Below are positions 7,802 through 15,484 of a stretch of 39,270 bases of DNA, piece after piece. The notes below the pieces were generated by a model. It saw only the letters and a program-made list of their open reading frames with translations, did no database searches and had not been told where the DNA came from. The position numbers and the translations under genes were made by a program. Location of the stretch: assembly GCA_964507325.1 (NCBI GenBank), contig CAZDQL010000065.1:1-39270 (forward strand), in the 5' to 3' direction. The first letter of the stretch is position 1, and the number at the start of each line of letters is the position of its first letter. The DNA is from CAZDQL01 sp964507325. Its GTDB lineage: Bacteria > Planctomycetota > UBA1135 > GCA-002686595.

Positions 7802-9755
7802 TCCCGCCCCGGTGGTCGACCACGGTCCCCGCGCGGGGGGAACGCCGAAGCAGGGCCTGGTCTCCCTGCCGGAGGAGCTGCAGCAGGGCCTCGTGGGGCG
7901 CTTCGTCGCGGGTCTCATCCTGTTGGCCAGCCTGGTGCTGGTCCTGGGGACGACCGCGATCGACCTCCTGTACGCCAAGCCGCGGCCGAAGCTGCTCGGC
8001 AAGGAGAAGGTGCTCGACGACAGGCGGCGCGCGGCGGCGCTCTCCCTGGAGGGGATCCTCAGCGGACGCTGGGCGCGGCACGTGGAGCACGAGTACCGCG
8101 TGCGCTCGCGCATCCGCTCCTACACCGGCAAACGCTACGGCGCGGCGCTCTTCACCTACCTGCGCGAGACGGGTCCGGGCGTGGTTCTGGGGGAGGGGTC
8201 CTGGATCTTCCTCAGCAACCGCATCCACCCGCCCGCCGGACCGCGCCGCCTGACCGCAGGGGCCCCGGCCGCCGTGGTGGCGGCCATCGACCGCCGTCTG
8301 CACTCCCTCGGTATCGAGCACTACGTCCTGCCCCTGCCCCGCAAGGCGGCGTTGTACGCGGACAAGCTCCCCCGGCACATCGATCCGGACCTCGCCTACG
8401 ACCTGGTCTTCCTCGATGTCCTGCGCGAGCGCGGCGTCGATCCGATCGACCTCTGGGCCCCCTACCGGGAGTACAGGCAAGAGGAGGAGGAACCCCTCTA
8501 CCGACCCTACGACTCCCACTGGAGCCCCCTGGCGGAGAAGATCGCCGCCGAGGAAGCCGCCCGTCACATGGGCCTGCTCGTGCCCGAGTCGGAGCGCAGG
8601 ACGCGCCTGGAGTTCGCCGGCAGGCGACACCGCGGCGGGAATCCGGACATCATGAAGATGCTGGACCTGTCCTTCGGCGAGGAGGCCCTCGATCGTCTGC
8701 GCGGCGAGCCCGCGTCGTACTTCGAGCTGGTCGCCAACGACGCGGTGACGGTGGCTCCCCCGGTGGAGCGGGACGTGGCGCTCTGTGGAACGAGCTTCTC
8801 GGCCCGTCGCAGCCTGCCCACCTACCTCGGACACTACGTGGATTCCGCGGTCGAAAACTGCGCCATCCACGCCTCCACCTTCCAGCAGTCGCTGCGCGAA
8901 ATGCTCCTGGAGCGCGGCCGCCACAACCGGCCGCAGGTCGTGATCCAGGAGCTGCCGCTGCACCAGACCTTCGGAATCGCGGAGCGGCAGCACCTGGATG
9001 GCGCCGTGCCCGACCTCTTCTTCCAGAATCCTCCGCAGAAGACCCTGCCGCTCCTCTCCGGTGAGCGATTCATGCAGGCGTCGCACGCGGGGGGTGGTCC
9101 AGAGGGCCAGCCTTCCCAGGCACAGGTGTTGATGATCCCCCCCGGAATCCTGGCCCACTCCGGCGCGGGGGCGGTCTCCCTGCGGCTGCGCGCGAAGCAC
9201 CCCGACCGCCCCGGCGTGCTGCGCGTGCGAACGGGTGATTTCCTGAGCGTCCTGCGCTGGACTCCCGGCACGCAGGAGGTGGTCTTCCCCGTGCTGCACT
9301 CCCGGATCGGCAGCCCGCTGGTCAGGATCCAGGCGGAGGCCCGCGGGGGGGAGCCCTTCGTGCTGGAGGCGTTCGACGTGGTGGGCGAGTACACCGACGT
9401 GGGGGCCGTGCCCTGTGACGTGGGACCCCTCACGCGGCTGGCAGACACGGGGGAGACCTGGGAGCAGATCCTCGAGCTGCCCCCGGGAACCCCCTTCCCG
9501 CGCTACGGCGCCATCGTGATCCAGAGCACGCAGCATCCCCTCGGCGGCAGGGCGGTCGCGACCGTCGAGTGCGCCGGCGGCGCCAGTCGGGTCTTCGTCT
9601 TCCGCGGCTTGAAGCCGGGCGCCATGATCCTCCTCGACCCCGGCAAGCTGGCCGGGGCGACCGTCGAGCGCGTGCGCTTCCGCGGCAACGGCAAGCCGCC
9701 CGTGGACTTCGTGGAGTCGGCGCGGCTGGTCCAGCCGTTGGGGGCCGGGCGCTGA
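7773..9755 (+). CDS. AlgX/AlgJ-like SGNH-hydrolase-fold O-acetyltransferase partner
   Basis: 660 aa from the ATG at 7773, which overlaps the MBOAT gene by 29 bp. A GTG at 7812, just after the MBOAT stop, is an equally possible start (647 aa). Neither has a clear Shine-Dalgarno site. A membrane anchor follows at about residues 34-55 (VAGLILLASLVLVLGTTAI). The catalytic domain has GEGSWIFLSNRIHP, the AlgX-typical YDSHWSP motif (codons 8511-8522, DSHW being the variant of DHHW) and GTSFS at 8787, the nucleophile-serine block of SGNH enzymes. About 200 C-terminal residues form a further beta-rich region that I do not recognise, possibly a carbohydrate-binding module. The predicted role is final transfer of acetyl groups to a polysaccharide in the periplasm, with the MBOAT protein as donor. 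Confidence 0.8.
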   Translation: MCPSSTSSSDPAPVVDHGPRAGGTPKQGLVSLPEELQQGLVGRFVAGLILLASLVLVLGTTAIDLLYAKPRPKLLGKEKVLDDRRRAAALSLEGILSGRWARHVEHEYRVRSRIRSYTGKRYGAALFTYLRETGPGVVLGEGSWIFLSNRIHPPAGPRRLTAGAPAAVVAAIDRRLHSLGIEHYVLPLPRKAALYADKLPRHIDPDLAYDLVFLDVLRERGVDPIDLWAPYREYRQEEEEPLYRPYDSHWSPLAEKIAAEEAARHMGLLVPESERRTRLEFAGRRHRGGNPDIMKMLDLSFGEEALDRLRGEPASYFELVANDAVTVAPPVERDVALCGTSFSARRSLPTYLGHYVDSAVENCAIHASTFQQSLREMLLERGRHNRPQVVIQELPLHQTFGIAERQHLDGAVPDLFFQNPPQKTLPLLSGERFMQASHAGGGPEGQPSQAQVLMIPPGILAHSGAGAVSLRLRAKHPDRPGVLRVRTGDFLSVLRWTPGTQEVVFPVLHSRIGSPLVRIQAEARGGEPFVLEAFDVVGEYTDVGAVPCDVGPLTRLADTGETWEQILELPPGTPFPRYGAIVIQSTQHPLGGRAVATVECAGGASRVFVFRGLKPGAMILLDPGKLAGATVERVRFRGNGKPPVDFVESARLVQPLGAGR

Positions 9756-9761
9756 GCGCCC

Positions 9762-10241
9762 CTACTGCGCCTCCAAGAGGCAGACCACCTGCACCGCGAC
9801 CGCGGTGCCCCCCGCCAGGGCCCCCAGCCCCTCGACGCTCTTGCCCTTGACGTTCACCCGGCTGGCGTCGATCCCCAGGAGCTCCGCCATCCGCGCGCGC
9901 ATCGCCGCGCGGTGGGGCGCGATGCGCGGCCCCTCGGTCACCACCGCCGCGTCGACGTTGACGATCGCGAAGCCCGCCGCGCGCACCATCTCCACAACGC
10001 TCTCGAGGAGCTGCGCACTGTCCACCCCGCGCCAGCGGGGGTCGTCGTCGGGGAAGAGCGTCCCCGCGTCGTCGAGCCCCGCCGCCCCCGTCAAGGCGTC
10101 CACCAGGGCGTGCAGGACCGCGTCGCCGTCGGAGTGACCCTCCGGACCGCTGGGGTGGGGGATCGTGACGCCGCCCAGGACGCAGGGGCGACCGACGACG
10201 AGCAGGTGTAGATCGAAGCCCAGTCCGACGCGTGCGTTCAT
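9762..10241 (-). CDS. ispF: 2-C-methyl-D-erythritol 2,4-cyclodiphosphate synthase
   Basis: 159 aa. The metal-binding DxH motif is in GLGFDLHLL at the N-terminus. GHSDGDAVLHALVDALTGAAGLDDAGTLFPDDDP is the long IspF signature (cited here as one block; its key residues are His, Ser, Asp and the FPDxDP end), and NVKGKSVEGLGALAGG closes the active site. IspF converts CDP-ME 2-phosphate to MEcPP in the non-mevalonate isoprenoid pathway. The start is the ATG at 10241, overlapping the ispD stop by 4 bp (ATGA), so the two are translationally coupled. Longer in-frame openings upstream merely run through ispD in another frame. The gene is convergent with the AlgX-like gene, with only 6 bp between their stops. 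Confidence 0.95.
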   Translation of the reverse strand: MNARVGLGFDLHLLVVGRPCVLGGVTIPHPSGPEGHSDGDAVLHALVDALTGAAGLDDAGTLFPDDDPRWRGVDSAQLLESVVEMVRAAGFAIVNVDAAVVTEGPRIAPHRAAMRARMAELLGIDASRVNVKGKSVEGLGALAGGTAVAVQVVCLLEAQ

Positions 10242-10948
10242 CCGTCCGTTCCTTCCCGCGCGCGCAGGATCGCCTCGCCCAGGAGGAGGTCCTCCGCCGT
10301 CGTCAGCTTGAGGTTGCTCGGGTCGCTCGGCACCAGCTCCACCGCGCCCTCGTAGCGCTCGAAGAGCCCCGCGTCGTCGGTGGGGTGGAACTGGTCGCGC
10401 CGGGCGCGGGCCAGCACGGCGCGCAGGCGCACGGCGTCGAACCCCTGGGGGGTCTGGGCCGCCCACAGGAGCGAGCGGTCGAGGGTGCCCGTGATCTCCT
10501 TGCCGTCGCGCGAGGTCTTGATCGTGTCCATGACCGGCACCGCCGGGATCGCCGCCCCCCGGTCCGCCGCCGCCATGGCGATCGCCTGCACCCGCTCCGG
10601 CAGCACCAGCGGTCGCGCCGCGTCGTGCACCAGGATCACGTCGCACTCCTCGGGGGCGGCGGCCACCCCCAGGCGCACAGAATCGGTGCGCTCCGGCCCT
10701 CCACAGACCACGTCGTGGACCTCGTGGGCGAAGGGCGCGGCGTCCAGGATCTCCCGCGCGCGCTCCAGGTCCTCCTCCGAGACCACCACCACCAGCCGTT
10801 CCACCGCCGGGGCGGCGATGCAGGCCGCGCAGGCCCGCTCCAGGATCGTGCGCCCGGCGAGCTCCAGGAAGGGCTTGCGGTCCCCCGCCTCCATGCGGGT
10901 CGAACGACCGGCGGCGAGGACGACGGCGGTGACGTGGAGTGAGCTCAT
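10238..10948 (-). CDS. ispD: 2-C-methyl-D-erythritol 4-phosphate cytidylyltransferase
   Basis: 236 aa starting MSSLHVTAVVLAAGRSTRME. The nucleotide-binding LAAGxSxRM motif and the following KPFLELAGRTILER block are intact. VHDAARPLV, PAVPVMDTIK and TPQGFDAVRL are the conserved IspD blocks for CTP and MEP binding. The enzyme makes CDP-ME from MEP and CTP in the MEP pathway, two steps before IspF, whose gene follows with an ATGA overlap. The ATG at 10948 is chosen because the nucleotidyltransferase fold starts at once after it; the frame is open for another 590 bp upstream but that stretch is the antisense of ruvC. The gene is divergent from ruvC with 84 bp between start codons. Confidence 0.95.
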   Translation of the reverse strand: MSSLHVTAVVLAAGRSTRMEAGDRKPFLELAGRTILERACAACIAAPAVERLVVVVSEEDLERAREILDAAPFAHEVHDVVCGGPERTDSVRLGVAAAPEECDVILVHDAARPLVLPERVQAIAMAAADRGAAIPAVPVMDTIKTSRDGKEITGTLDRSLLWAAQTPQGFDAVRLRAVLARARRDQFHPTDDAGLFERYEGAVELVPSDPSNLKLTTAEDLLLGEAILRAREGTDG

Positions 10949-11015
10949 GGGAATCCTGCGCTGGGCCGACCAGAGTGCCCCAACGGGGTGGATCACACCA
11001 CCGGGTGTCGGGCGG

Positions 11016-11021
11016 TAGACT
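11016..11021 (+). promoter_or_regulatory. Possible -10 box for ruvC
   Basis: TAGACT lies 11 nt before the ATG at 11033 in the 84-bp divergent region between ispD and ruvC. No Shine-Dalgarno site is visible, which fits a very short leader. The -35 region is not recognisable. Confidence 0.3.
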
Positions 11022-11032
11022 GCCGGCGACCC

Positions 11033-11566
11033 ATGTCCGACGCGCTCCCCCCCGAGGTCCCCGCCGGGAATCCCTGGAAGATCGTCCTGGGGATCGACCC
11101 GGGCACCCTCGTCGTCGGCTACGGCGCCGTCGTCCTGCGCTCCGAGGGACCCGCCCTGCTCGCGACAGGGGTCCTGCGGGCCTCCGGCAAGGCCCCCGCG
11201 GCCACCCGGCTGGGCTCGATCCGCCGCGACCTGGACGAGCTGATCGCGCGCCTGAAGCCCGCCGTGGTGGTGGTGGAGAGCGGCTTCGCCGGGGTCAACG
11301 TGCAGTCCGCCCTGCGGGTGGGGGAGGGTCGCGGCGTGGCCCTGGCCTGCGCCGCCGCGGGGGGAGCGGAGGTGGTCGAGCTGGCCCCCGCCGCCGTCAA
11401 GCGCTCCCTGGTGGGCAACGGCGCCGCGAGCAAGGAGCAGGTCGCCCGCATGGTCGCGGCGGAGCTGGGCCTCGACGACCCCCCCCGTCCCCACGACGCC
11501 ACCGACGCCCTGGCCCTGGCCCTGACCTACGCCCACCACCTCCGGGTGGGGCCTGGTAGGCTCTGA
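11033..11566 (+). CDS. ruvC: Crossover junction endodeoxyribonuclease RuvC
   Basis: 177 aa. The RuvC/RNase-H-fold acidic residues are in place: Asp in LGIDPGTLVVGYG near the N-terminus, Glu in VVVESGFAGVN, and the final PHDATDALALALTYA block holding the last two acidic ligands. RuvC is the Mg-dependent resolvase that nicks Holliday junctions with RuvAB. The ATG at 11033 is preferred to one at 10988 because the 15 extra residues (MDHTTGCRAV...) look non-coding and would cover the likely promoter. ruvA and ruvB are not adjacent. The stop lies inside the TAGGCT..ATG stretch that begins the next gene, which starts 2 bp downstream. Confidence 0.92.
   Translation: MSDALPPEVPAGNPWKIVLGIDPGTLVVGYGAVVLRSEGPALLATGVLRASGKAPAATRLGSIRRDLDELIARLKPAVVVVESGFAGVNVQSALRVGEGRGVALACAAAGGAEVVELAPAAVKRSLVGNGAASKEQVARMVAAELGLDDPPRPHDATDALALALTYAHHLRVGPGRL
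11557..11562 (+). promoter_or_regulatory. Possible -10 box overlapping the ruvC stop
   Basis: TAGGCT ends 6 nt before the ATG at 11569. The same bases encode the last ruvC codons. If used, transcription would start at or next to the ATG (leaderless). The AGG just before the ATG is too close to serve as a normal ribosome binding site. Confidence 0.25.
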
Positions 11567-11568
11567 GG

Positions 11569-12408
11569 ATGGCAGAAGGGCGCGAGCGAGCCGAAGAGCG
11601 GAACGAGGGCGGAACGGCCGCCCTCGAGGCGGGATTGGCGGAGGCCCTACCCGGCTTCGCCGTGCTCGACCGGCGGCTCGAATTGGGCGGCGCCTGCGCC
11701 GACCTGGTCGGGGTCGAAGCGGGGGGGCGTCTGGTGCTCGTGCTCCTCCAGCGGGAGGCTTCCGGCGACGTGGTCCTCACCGCCCTCGACCTGGCCGCGG
11801 AGGGACGCGCCCAGGTGGGATTGCTCTCGCGCCACCTGGGTTCCGATCGACTGCGCCCCGACCTCGCCCCCATGGTGGTGATCGCGGCGGAGCGCTTCGA
11901 CGAACGGGTGATCGACCGGCTGGCCCCCCTGAGCCCCGACAGCGTGCGCCTCTTCGAAGTACGCGAGATCGAGAGCGCCCAGCGTTCGAGCACCTTCCTC
12001 GTGCCCCCGACCGGTGCCGTGCCCCCCGCCGCCGAGCCCGACACCGAGGAATTCCTGCTCGGCCTCGGAGCGGGGCTCTCCGAACTCGTCGAAACCCTGG
12101 TCGTCCGCCTGGAGCGCATGGACGCCGACGTGGTCCTGGCGCGTGGCTCGGAGGGGCTCGAGTGGACCTGGCGTGGTCGGGAGCTGTGCCGGGTGCTCGC
12201 CCGCGAAGGACTACTGGAGGGGTGGCTGGCGGACCGGGAACCGCGTCCGATCGGTTCGGAGCAGGACCTGGAGCGCTTCGTCGAGGCCGCCCTGGTGCGC
12301 TGGGTGCAGCTGACGGAGGAGCTGGAAGGCCTGGGGGAGGTGGAGCTGGTGCCGGCGGGGCCTCGACCTCTGCTCTCGGCGGAAGAGCTGGACCTCCTGA
12401 GCAACTGA
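11569..12408 (+). CDS. Conserved-looking protein of unknown function (possible degenerate PD-(D/E)xK fold)
   Basis: 279 aa, no signal peptide or membrane segment. I do not recognise the family. The N-terminal 100 residues run LPGFAVLDRRLELGGACADL, then VGVEAGGRLVLVLLQREASG. This resembles the strand-turn-strand core of restriction-endonuclease-like folds (xxxDLLxxxxxGxLVLVELK) but lacks the catalytic Lys, so any nuclease activity would be doubtful. A middle VVIAAERFDERVIDRLAPL segment follows, then an acidic helical C-terminal half ending SAEELDLLSN. The gene starts 2 bp after ruvC and may be co-transcribed, which points weakly to a DNA-related role. Codon use matches the neighbours. Copy R2 of the 214-bp repeat starts 3 bp after its stop. 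Confidence 0.75.
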   Translation: MAEGRERAEERNEGGTAALEAGLAEALPGFAVLDRRLELGGACADLVGVEAGGRLVLVLLQREASGDVVLTALDLAAEGRAQVGLLSRHLGSDRLRPDLAPMVVIAAERFDERVIDRLAPLSPDSVRLFEVREIESAQRSSTFLVPPTGAVPPAAEPDTEEFLLGLGAGLSELVETLVVRLERMDADVVLARGSEGLEWTWRGRELCRVLAREGLLEGWLADREPRPIGSEQDLERFVEAALVRWVQLTEELEGLGEVELVPAGPRPLLSAEELDLLSN

Positions 12409-12411
12409 ACC

Positions 12412-12625
12412 GAACTGCCCCCCTTTGATGGGCATCTCGGAAGCCGGCCTCTCGACTGCTGCAGTCGGACCCCTTTTCAGGCTGTCCCACGACCGCCGCC
12501 CGCCCACCTCCGCTCCGTGACCCCATCGGCGGGGCCTGCTCCAGCGGCCCGGTACCCCAAGTCCTTGCGGGCAAAGGTGCTACGGCGAGCAGTCCCCTGT
12601 GATGCCCACTGAAGGGCGGCAGTCC
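12412..12625 (-). repeat. 214-bp intergenic repeat, copy R2 (inverted)
   Basis: Reverse-complement orientation relative to R1, R3 and R4. Read on the minus strand it starts GGACTGCCGCCCTTCAGTGG and ends CCATCAAAGGGGGGCAGTTC, and shares TTTGCCCGCAAGGACTTGGG with R1. Length is exactly that of R1 and R3. The interval from the preceding gene to the next (12409-12740) holds this repeat plus 115 bp in which I see only a possible TAGCGC box near 12729. Confidence 0.85.
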
Positions 12626-12740
12626 ACTTTTGCGCCTCGCGGGCGGTCCCGGGAGCGGGACCCAGATGCGATTTCCACCCGGGAGCTTGGATCGCCCCCA
12701 CGCGTTTGGAAGCCTGAATCGGCAGGTGTAGCGCTCCCCG

Positions 12741-13664
12741 ATGGACTGGAACAAGGCCCTCCAGGTCTTGCGGTTGGGAGCCACTGGACCCCAGCCGCCC
12801 GTACGAGGCCCGGCCCCGCGTCCCCCGGACGCCGGGCCCGACCCGCTCGTCGTCCCGCGGGCGGCCGCCATCTGCGTCGCCAGCGGCAAGGGGGGGACGG
12901 GCAAGACCCTGGTCGCCGCCTCCCTCGCCCAGCACCTGGCCGGCGCCGGGCCCACCCTGATCGTCGACGCCGACATGGGGGTGGCCAACGCGCACATCCT
13001 CCAGGACGTCCACCCCGAGGGCTCCCTGGTGGACGTGATCGAGGGGCGCGCCTCGGCGCGGGAGGTGGTGGCGTCGGTGGGGGAGAACCTCGACCTGCTC
13101 TCCGGGGGCTCGGGATTCGCGCGCATGGCGGGGCTCAGCGCCTTCGAGCTGCACCTGGTGGCGGCGGGGATCGAGAGGCTGGAGGTCGCCTATCGCCACC
13201 TGGTGGTCGACTCTTCGGCGGGGATCTCGAACCAGAACCTGGCTTTCGCGACCGCCTCCGACGTGGTGCTGCTCGTCACCACCCCCGACGTGACGGCGAT
13301 GACCGATGCGTACGCCTTCCTGAAGGTATTCCTCCGGCGGAAGCCCCTGGGCGAGGTGCTGCTCGTGGTCAATCGAGCCGCCGACGGGGCGGAGGCGCGG
13401 CGCACGGCGGGGAGGATCGAGGAGGTGTCGCACAAGTTCCTCGGCCGCACCCCGCGCTGGATCGCGACCCTGCCCGAGGACCGCGCCGCCTTCCGCTGCA
13501 CCCAGCGTCGGCGCCCCGTGCTCTGCGCCGAACCCCAATCGGCCTTGGGTCGGGCCCTGGGGGGGCTGGTTGCGGTGGTCGAGGAGGAGCTCGCCCGCAA
13601 TCGTCCCCGCGGGCTCGGTCGCACGCTGCTGCGGCACGTCGCCCGTTCGCCGCAGCTGGGTTGA
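12741..13664 (+). CDS. MinD/ParA-superfamily ATPase, FlhG-like
   Basis: 307 aa. A Pro-rich N-terminal tail of about 40 residues precedes the deviant Walker A motif ASGKGGTGKTLVAASLA (Lys50 and Lys55), which is diagnostic of the MinD/ParA superfamily. LIVDADMGVANAHILQ follows and matches FlhG/YlxH-type ATPases (DADLGxANxDxLL). VVDSSAGISNQN is the switch II region and VLLVTTPDVTAMTDAYAFLK the family block after it. Such proteins use ATP-dependent dimerisation to place or count cellular structures (flagella, septum, chemoreceptors). No flagellar, min or par gene is visible in the window, so the cargo is unknown. The N-terminal MDWNKALQVLRL helix may be a partner-binding motif like the DQAxxLR helix of FlhG; that is inference. 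Confidence 0.88.
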   Translation: MDWNKALQVLRLGATGPQPPVRGPAPRPPDAGPDPLVVPRAAAICVASGKGGTGKTLVAASLAQHLAGAGPTLIVDADMGVANAHILQDVHPEGSLVDVIEGRASAREVVASVGENLDLLSGGSGFARMAGLSAFELHLVAAGIERLEVAYRHLVVDSSAGISNQNLAFATASDVVLLVTTPDVTAMTDAYAFLKVFLRRKPLGEVLLVVNRAADGAEARRTAGRIEEVSHKFLGRTPRWIATLPEDRAAFRCTQRRRPVLCAEPQSALGRALGGLVAVVEEELARNRPRGLGRTLLRHVARSPQLG

Positions 13665-13700
13665 CCGCAACCGGGGCGCGTCCCGTTCGTCTCCGAGGAG

Positions 13701-14135
13701 GTGGTGGCCTTCCGTCCCCTGCGCGTTCTCCGGAGGCGCCTCGGCGCCGCGCCCGCCTGGGCCCTGCTCCTGGCCGGTTGGCTGGTGGGCGCCACCGGAC
13801 GCGCCCTACGCGGGCCGCCGCCGCCGCCTCCGCCCGTGCCGGTCTGCACCATGGAGGAAGACCCCATACCCGCGCCCCCGCTCTCCCCCCGCGAGTGGCG
13901 TGCGGCTGCCGGGATCGGGCGCAAGCGCAGTCTCACTCTGGCCCGCGCCCTGTGGGCCGAGGGGGTGCTCGACCCGCTGGGCTACGACCCCACCCACCTC
14001 CCCGGGATCGGACCCGCCACCGCGGAACGAATCACCGAGTTCCTGGCGAGTCGCGGGTCGACGGGACCCGCCGTACACTGCCCCGGCCGATGGCCGCCCC
14101 TTCCCCCTCTCCCGCCCTCCCCCCCGCCCCCCTGA
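13701..14135 (+). CDS. Membrane-anchored helix-hairpin-helix protein (ComEA-like)
   Basis: 144 aa starting with GTG at 13701. A basic N-terminus and one hydrophobic helix (AWALLLAGWLVGATG, about residues 19-33) are followed by a poly-proline stretch. Two helix-hairpin-helix-type segments come next: SPREWRAAAGIGRKRSLTLA at about 62-81 and HLPGIGPATAERITEFLASR at about 99-118. The LPGIGPxxAxxI pattern is the DNA-binding HhH of ComEA and related proteins. The layout of one membrane anchor plus HhH suggests an envelope DNA-binding protein such as a DNA-uptake receptor, but the protein is short and ends in a Pro-rich tail that overlaps nadC by 46 bp. No other competence genes are nearby. The start is uncertain, since a second GTG follows directly. 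Confidence 0.6.
   Translation: MVAFRPLRVLRRRLGAAPAWALLLAGWLVGATGRALRGPPPPPPPVPVCTMEEDPIPAPPLSPREWRAAAGIGRKRSLTLARALWAEGVLDPLGYDPTHLPGIGPATAERITEFLASRGSTGPAVHCPGRWPPLPPLPPSPPPP
14074..14079 (+). promoter_or_regulatory. Possible -10 box for nadC inside the HhH gene
   Basis: TACACT lies 10 nt before the nadC ATG at 14090, within the end of the upstream reading frame. It follows the same TAnnCT pattern and distance as the boxes before ruvC and the Nudix gene. No Shine-Dalgarno site is visible. Confidence 0.25.
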
Positions 14136-14992
14136 TCGACGGGCTGATCGCGGTGGCGCTCGAGGAGGACCGGGGCCGCGGCGACGTGACCTCGGAGACC
14201 CTGGTCCCCGCGGAGGCCCGCGCCGAGGCGCGGCTGGTGGCCAAGGAGGACGGGGTCCTGGCGGGCGCACCGATCTTCGCCGCCGTGTTCCGCGCCTGCG
14301 ATCCCGGCGTGCGGGTCGAGTGGGCCGTCGAGGAGGGGCAGCGCGTGGACCGCGGCGGGGAGCTGGCGCGCATCAGCGGTTCGGCGCGCGCCCTCCTGCT
14401 CGCCGAGCGCACCGCCCTGAACCTCCTGCAGCGCCTGTCGGGGATCGCCACCCGCACCGCGGGCCTGGTCGACCTGGTGGCCGACGTCCCCGGGGTCAGG
14501 ATCCTCGACACCCGCAAGACTACCCCCGGCCTGCGCGCCCTCGAGAAGTACGCCGTCGCGGTCGGGGGCGGCGAAAACCACCGCTTCGGTCTCTTCGATC
14601 AAGCGTTGATCAAGGAGAACCACCTGGCCCTGTCGGGAGGCGGCCCCGAGGAGGCGGTCGCCCGGCTGCGCGCTGCTGGCGGGAAGGAGCTCTTCATCAC
14701 CTGTGAGGCGGCCGACGCCGAGGAGGCCCGCGCCGCCGTGCGCGGCGGCGCGGACGTGGTCATGCTCGACAACATGTCCCCCCCCGCGATGGCGGAGCTC
14801 TGCCCGGAGCTGCGCGCCCTGGCCGCCGAGCTGGGTCGCACGATCGAGGTGGAGGCCTCCGGTGGCGTGGACGAGGGGACGGTGCTCGAGATCGCCCGCT
14901 CGGGTGTCGATCGCATCTCGGTGGGGGCGCTGACCCACTCGGCGCCCTCCCTGGACCTCTCCCTCTACCTGGAGCCGGTGAGCCAGGAGTGA
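14090..14992 (+). CDS. nadC: Nicotinate-nucleotide pyrophosphorylase (quinolinate phosphoribosyltransferase)
   Basis: 300 aa. NadC blocks in order: ALEEDRGRGDVTSETL, an N-terminal domain with LARISGSARALLLAERTALN, then TRKTTPGLRALEKYAV with the PRPP and quinolinate-binding Arg/Lys residues. GGGENHRFGLFDQALIKENH and the C-terminal barrel motifs VVMLDNMSP and IEVEASGGVDEG follow. The enzyme forms nicotinate mononucleotide from quinolinate and PRPP in de novo NAD synthesis. The ATG at 14090 gives the family length; the frame is open far upstream but crosses repeat R2 and the ATPase gene in another frame. The last codons overlap the next gene's GTG (GTGA at 14989), coupling it to the RsbW-like kinase. 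nadA and nadB are not in the window. Confidence 0.94.
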   Translation: MAAPSPSPALPPAPLIDGLIAVALEEDRGRGDVTSETLVPAEARAEARLVAKEDGVLAGAPIFAAVFRACDPGVRVEWAVEEGQRVDRGGELARISGSARALLLAERTALNLLQRLSGIATRTAGLVDLVADVPGVRILDTRKTTPGLRALEKYAVAVGGGENHRFGLFDQALIKENHLALSGGGPEEAVARLRAAGGKELFITCEAADAEEARAAVRGGADVVMLDNMSPPAMAELCPELRALAAELGRTIEVEASGGVDEGTVLEIARSGVDRISVGALTHSAPSLDLSLYLEPVSQE

Positions 14993-15465
14993 GCGACATC
15001 CACCGTGAAGAGGGGCCGCACGAGCTGCGGCTCGACCTCCCCGCCGCCCACAGCGCCGGCCGCATGGCGCGTCGCATGGTGCGCGAGTTCGCCCTGGCGG
15101 ATGGCGTGCCCACCGACGAGGCGTCGACCCTCGAGTTCGTCACCGGAGAGCTGCTCGACAACGCCGTCGACCACGGCGGCGGAGGCGGCGCGCTGGAGGT
15201 CTCGGATCTCCCCTCCGACGTGCGCATGAAGCTCGACCTCGACCTCACCGGGGGGAGGTGGCGCGTCGCCGTCGCGGACCAGGGTGGCGGCGACCCCGAG
15301 GACCTGCGCGAGCTGATCGCGCCCTCCAACGGTCTCCCCGACCTGGAGGACGAGCGCGGGCGCGGCTTCTTCCTGCTCACCGGGATGGTGGACGAGCTGA
15401 CGGTGGACCCCAGCGAGGACGGCCTCGGCCTGACCCTCAGTGCCCGGCGCAAGTACCTCACCTGA
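14989..15465 (+). CDS. RsbW-like anti-sigma/serine kinase (HATPase_c domain protein)
   Basis: 158 aa, single GHKL ATPase domain. The N-box is EFVTGELLDNAVDHGG at about residues 45-60 (Glu, Asn and the DN pair bind Mg-ATP). VAVADQGGGDPEDL is the G1 box, and RGRGFFLLTGMVDELTV supplies the G2 region and the final strand. This size and motif order match RsbW/SpoIIAB-type serine kinases, which bind an alternative sigma factor or phosphorylate an STAS anti-anti-sigma protein. No STAS or sigma gene is adjacent, so the partner is unknown. The GTG start overlaps the nadC stop by 4 bp. The VanZ-like gene begins around its end. Confidence 0.85.
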   Translation: MSDIHREEGPHELRLDLPAAHSAGRMARRMVREFALADGVPTDEASTLEFVTGELLDNAVDHGGGGGALEVSDLPSDVRMKLDLDLTGGRWRVAVADQGGGDPEDLRELIAPSNGLPDLEDERGRGFFLLTGMVDELTVDPSEDGLGLTLSARRKYLT

Positions 15466-15484
15466 ACCCCGCCGCGGCCTGCTG

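Noticed and set aside
12599..14089. Long upstream extension of the nadC frame
   Set aside because: It crosses the end of R2 and the FlhG-like gene in a different frame and reads as Arg/Pro/Gly-rich shadow.
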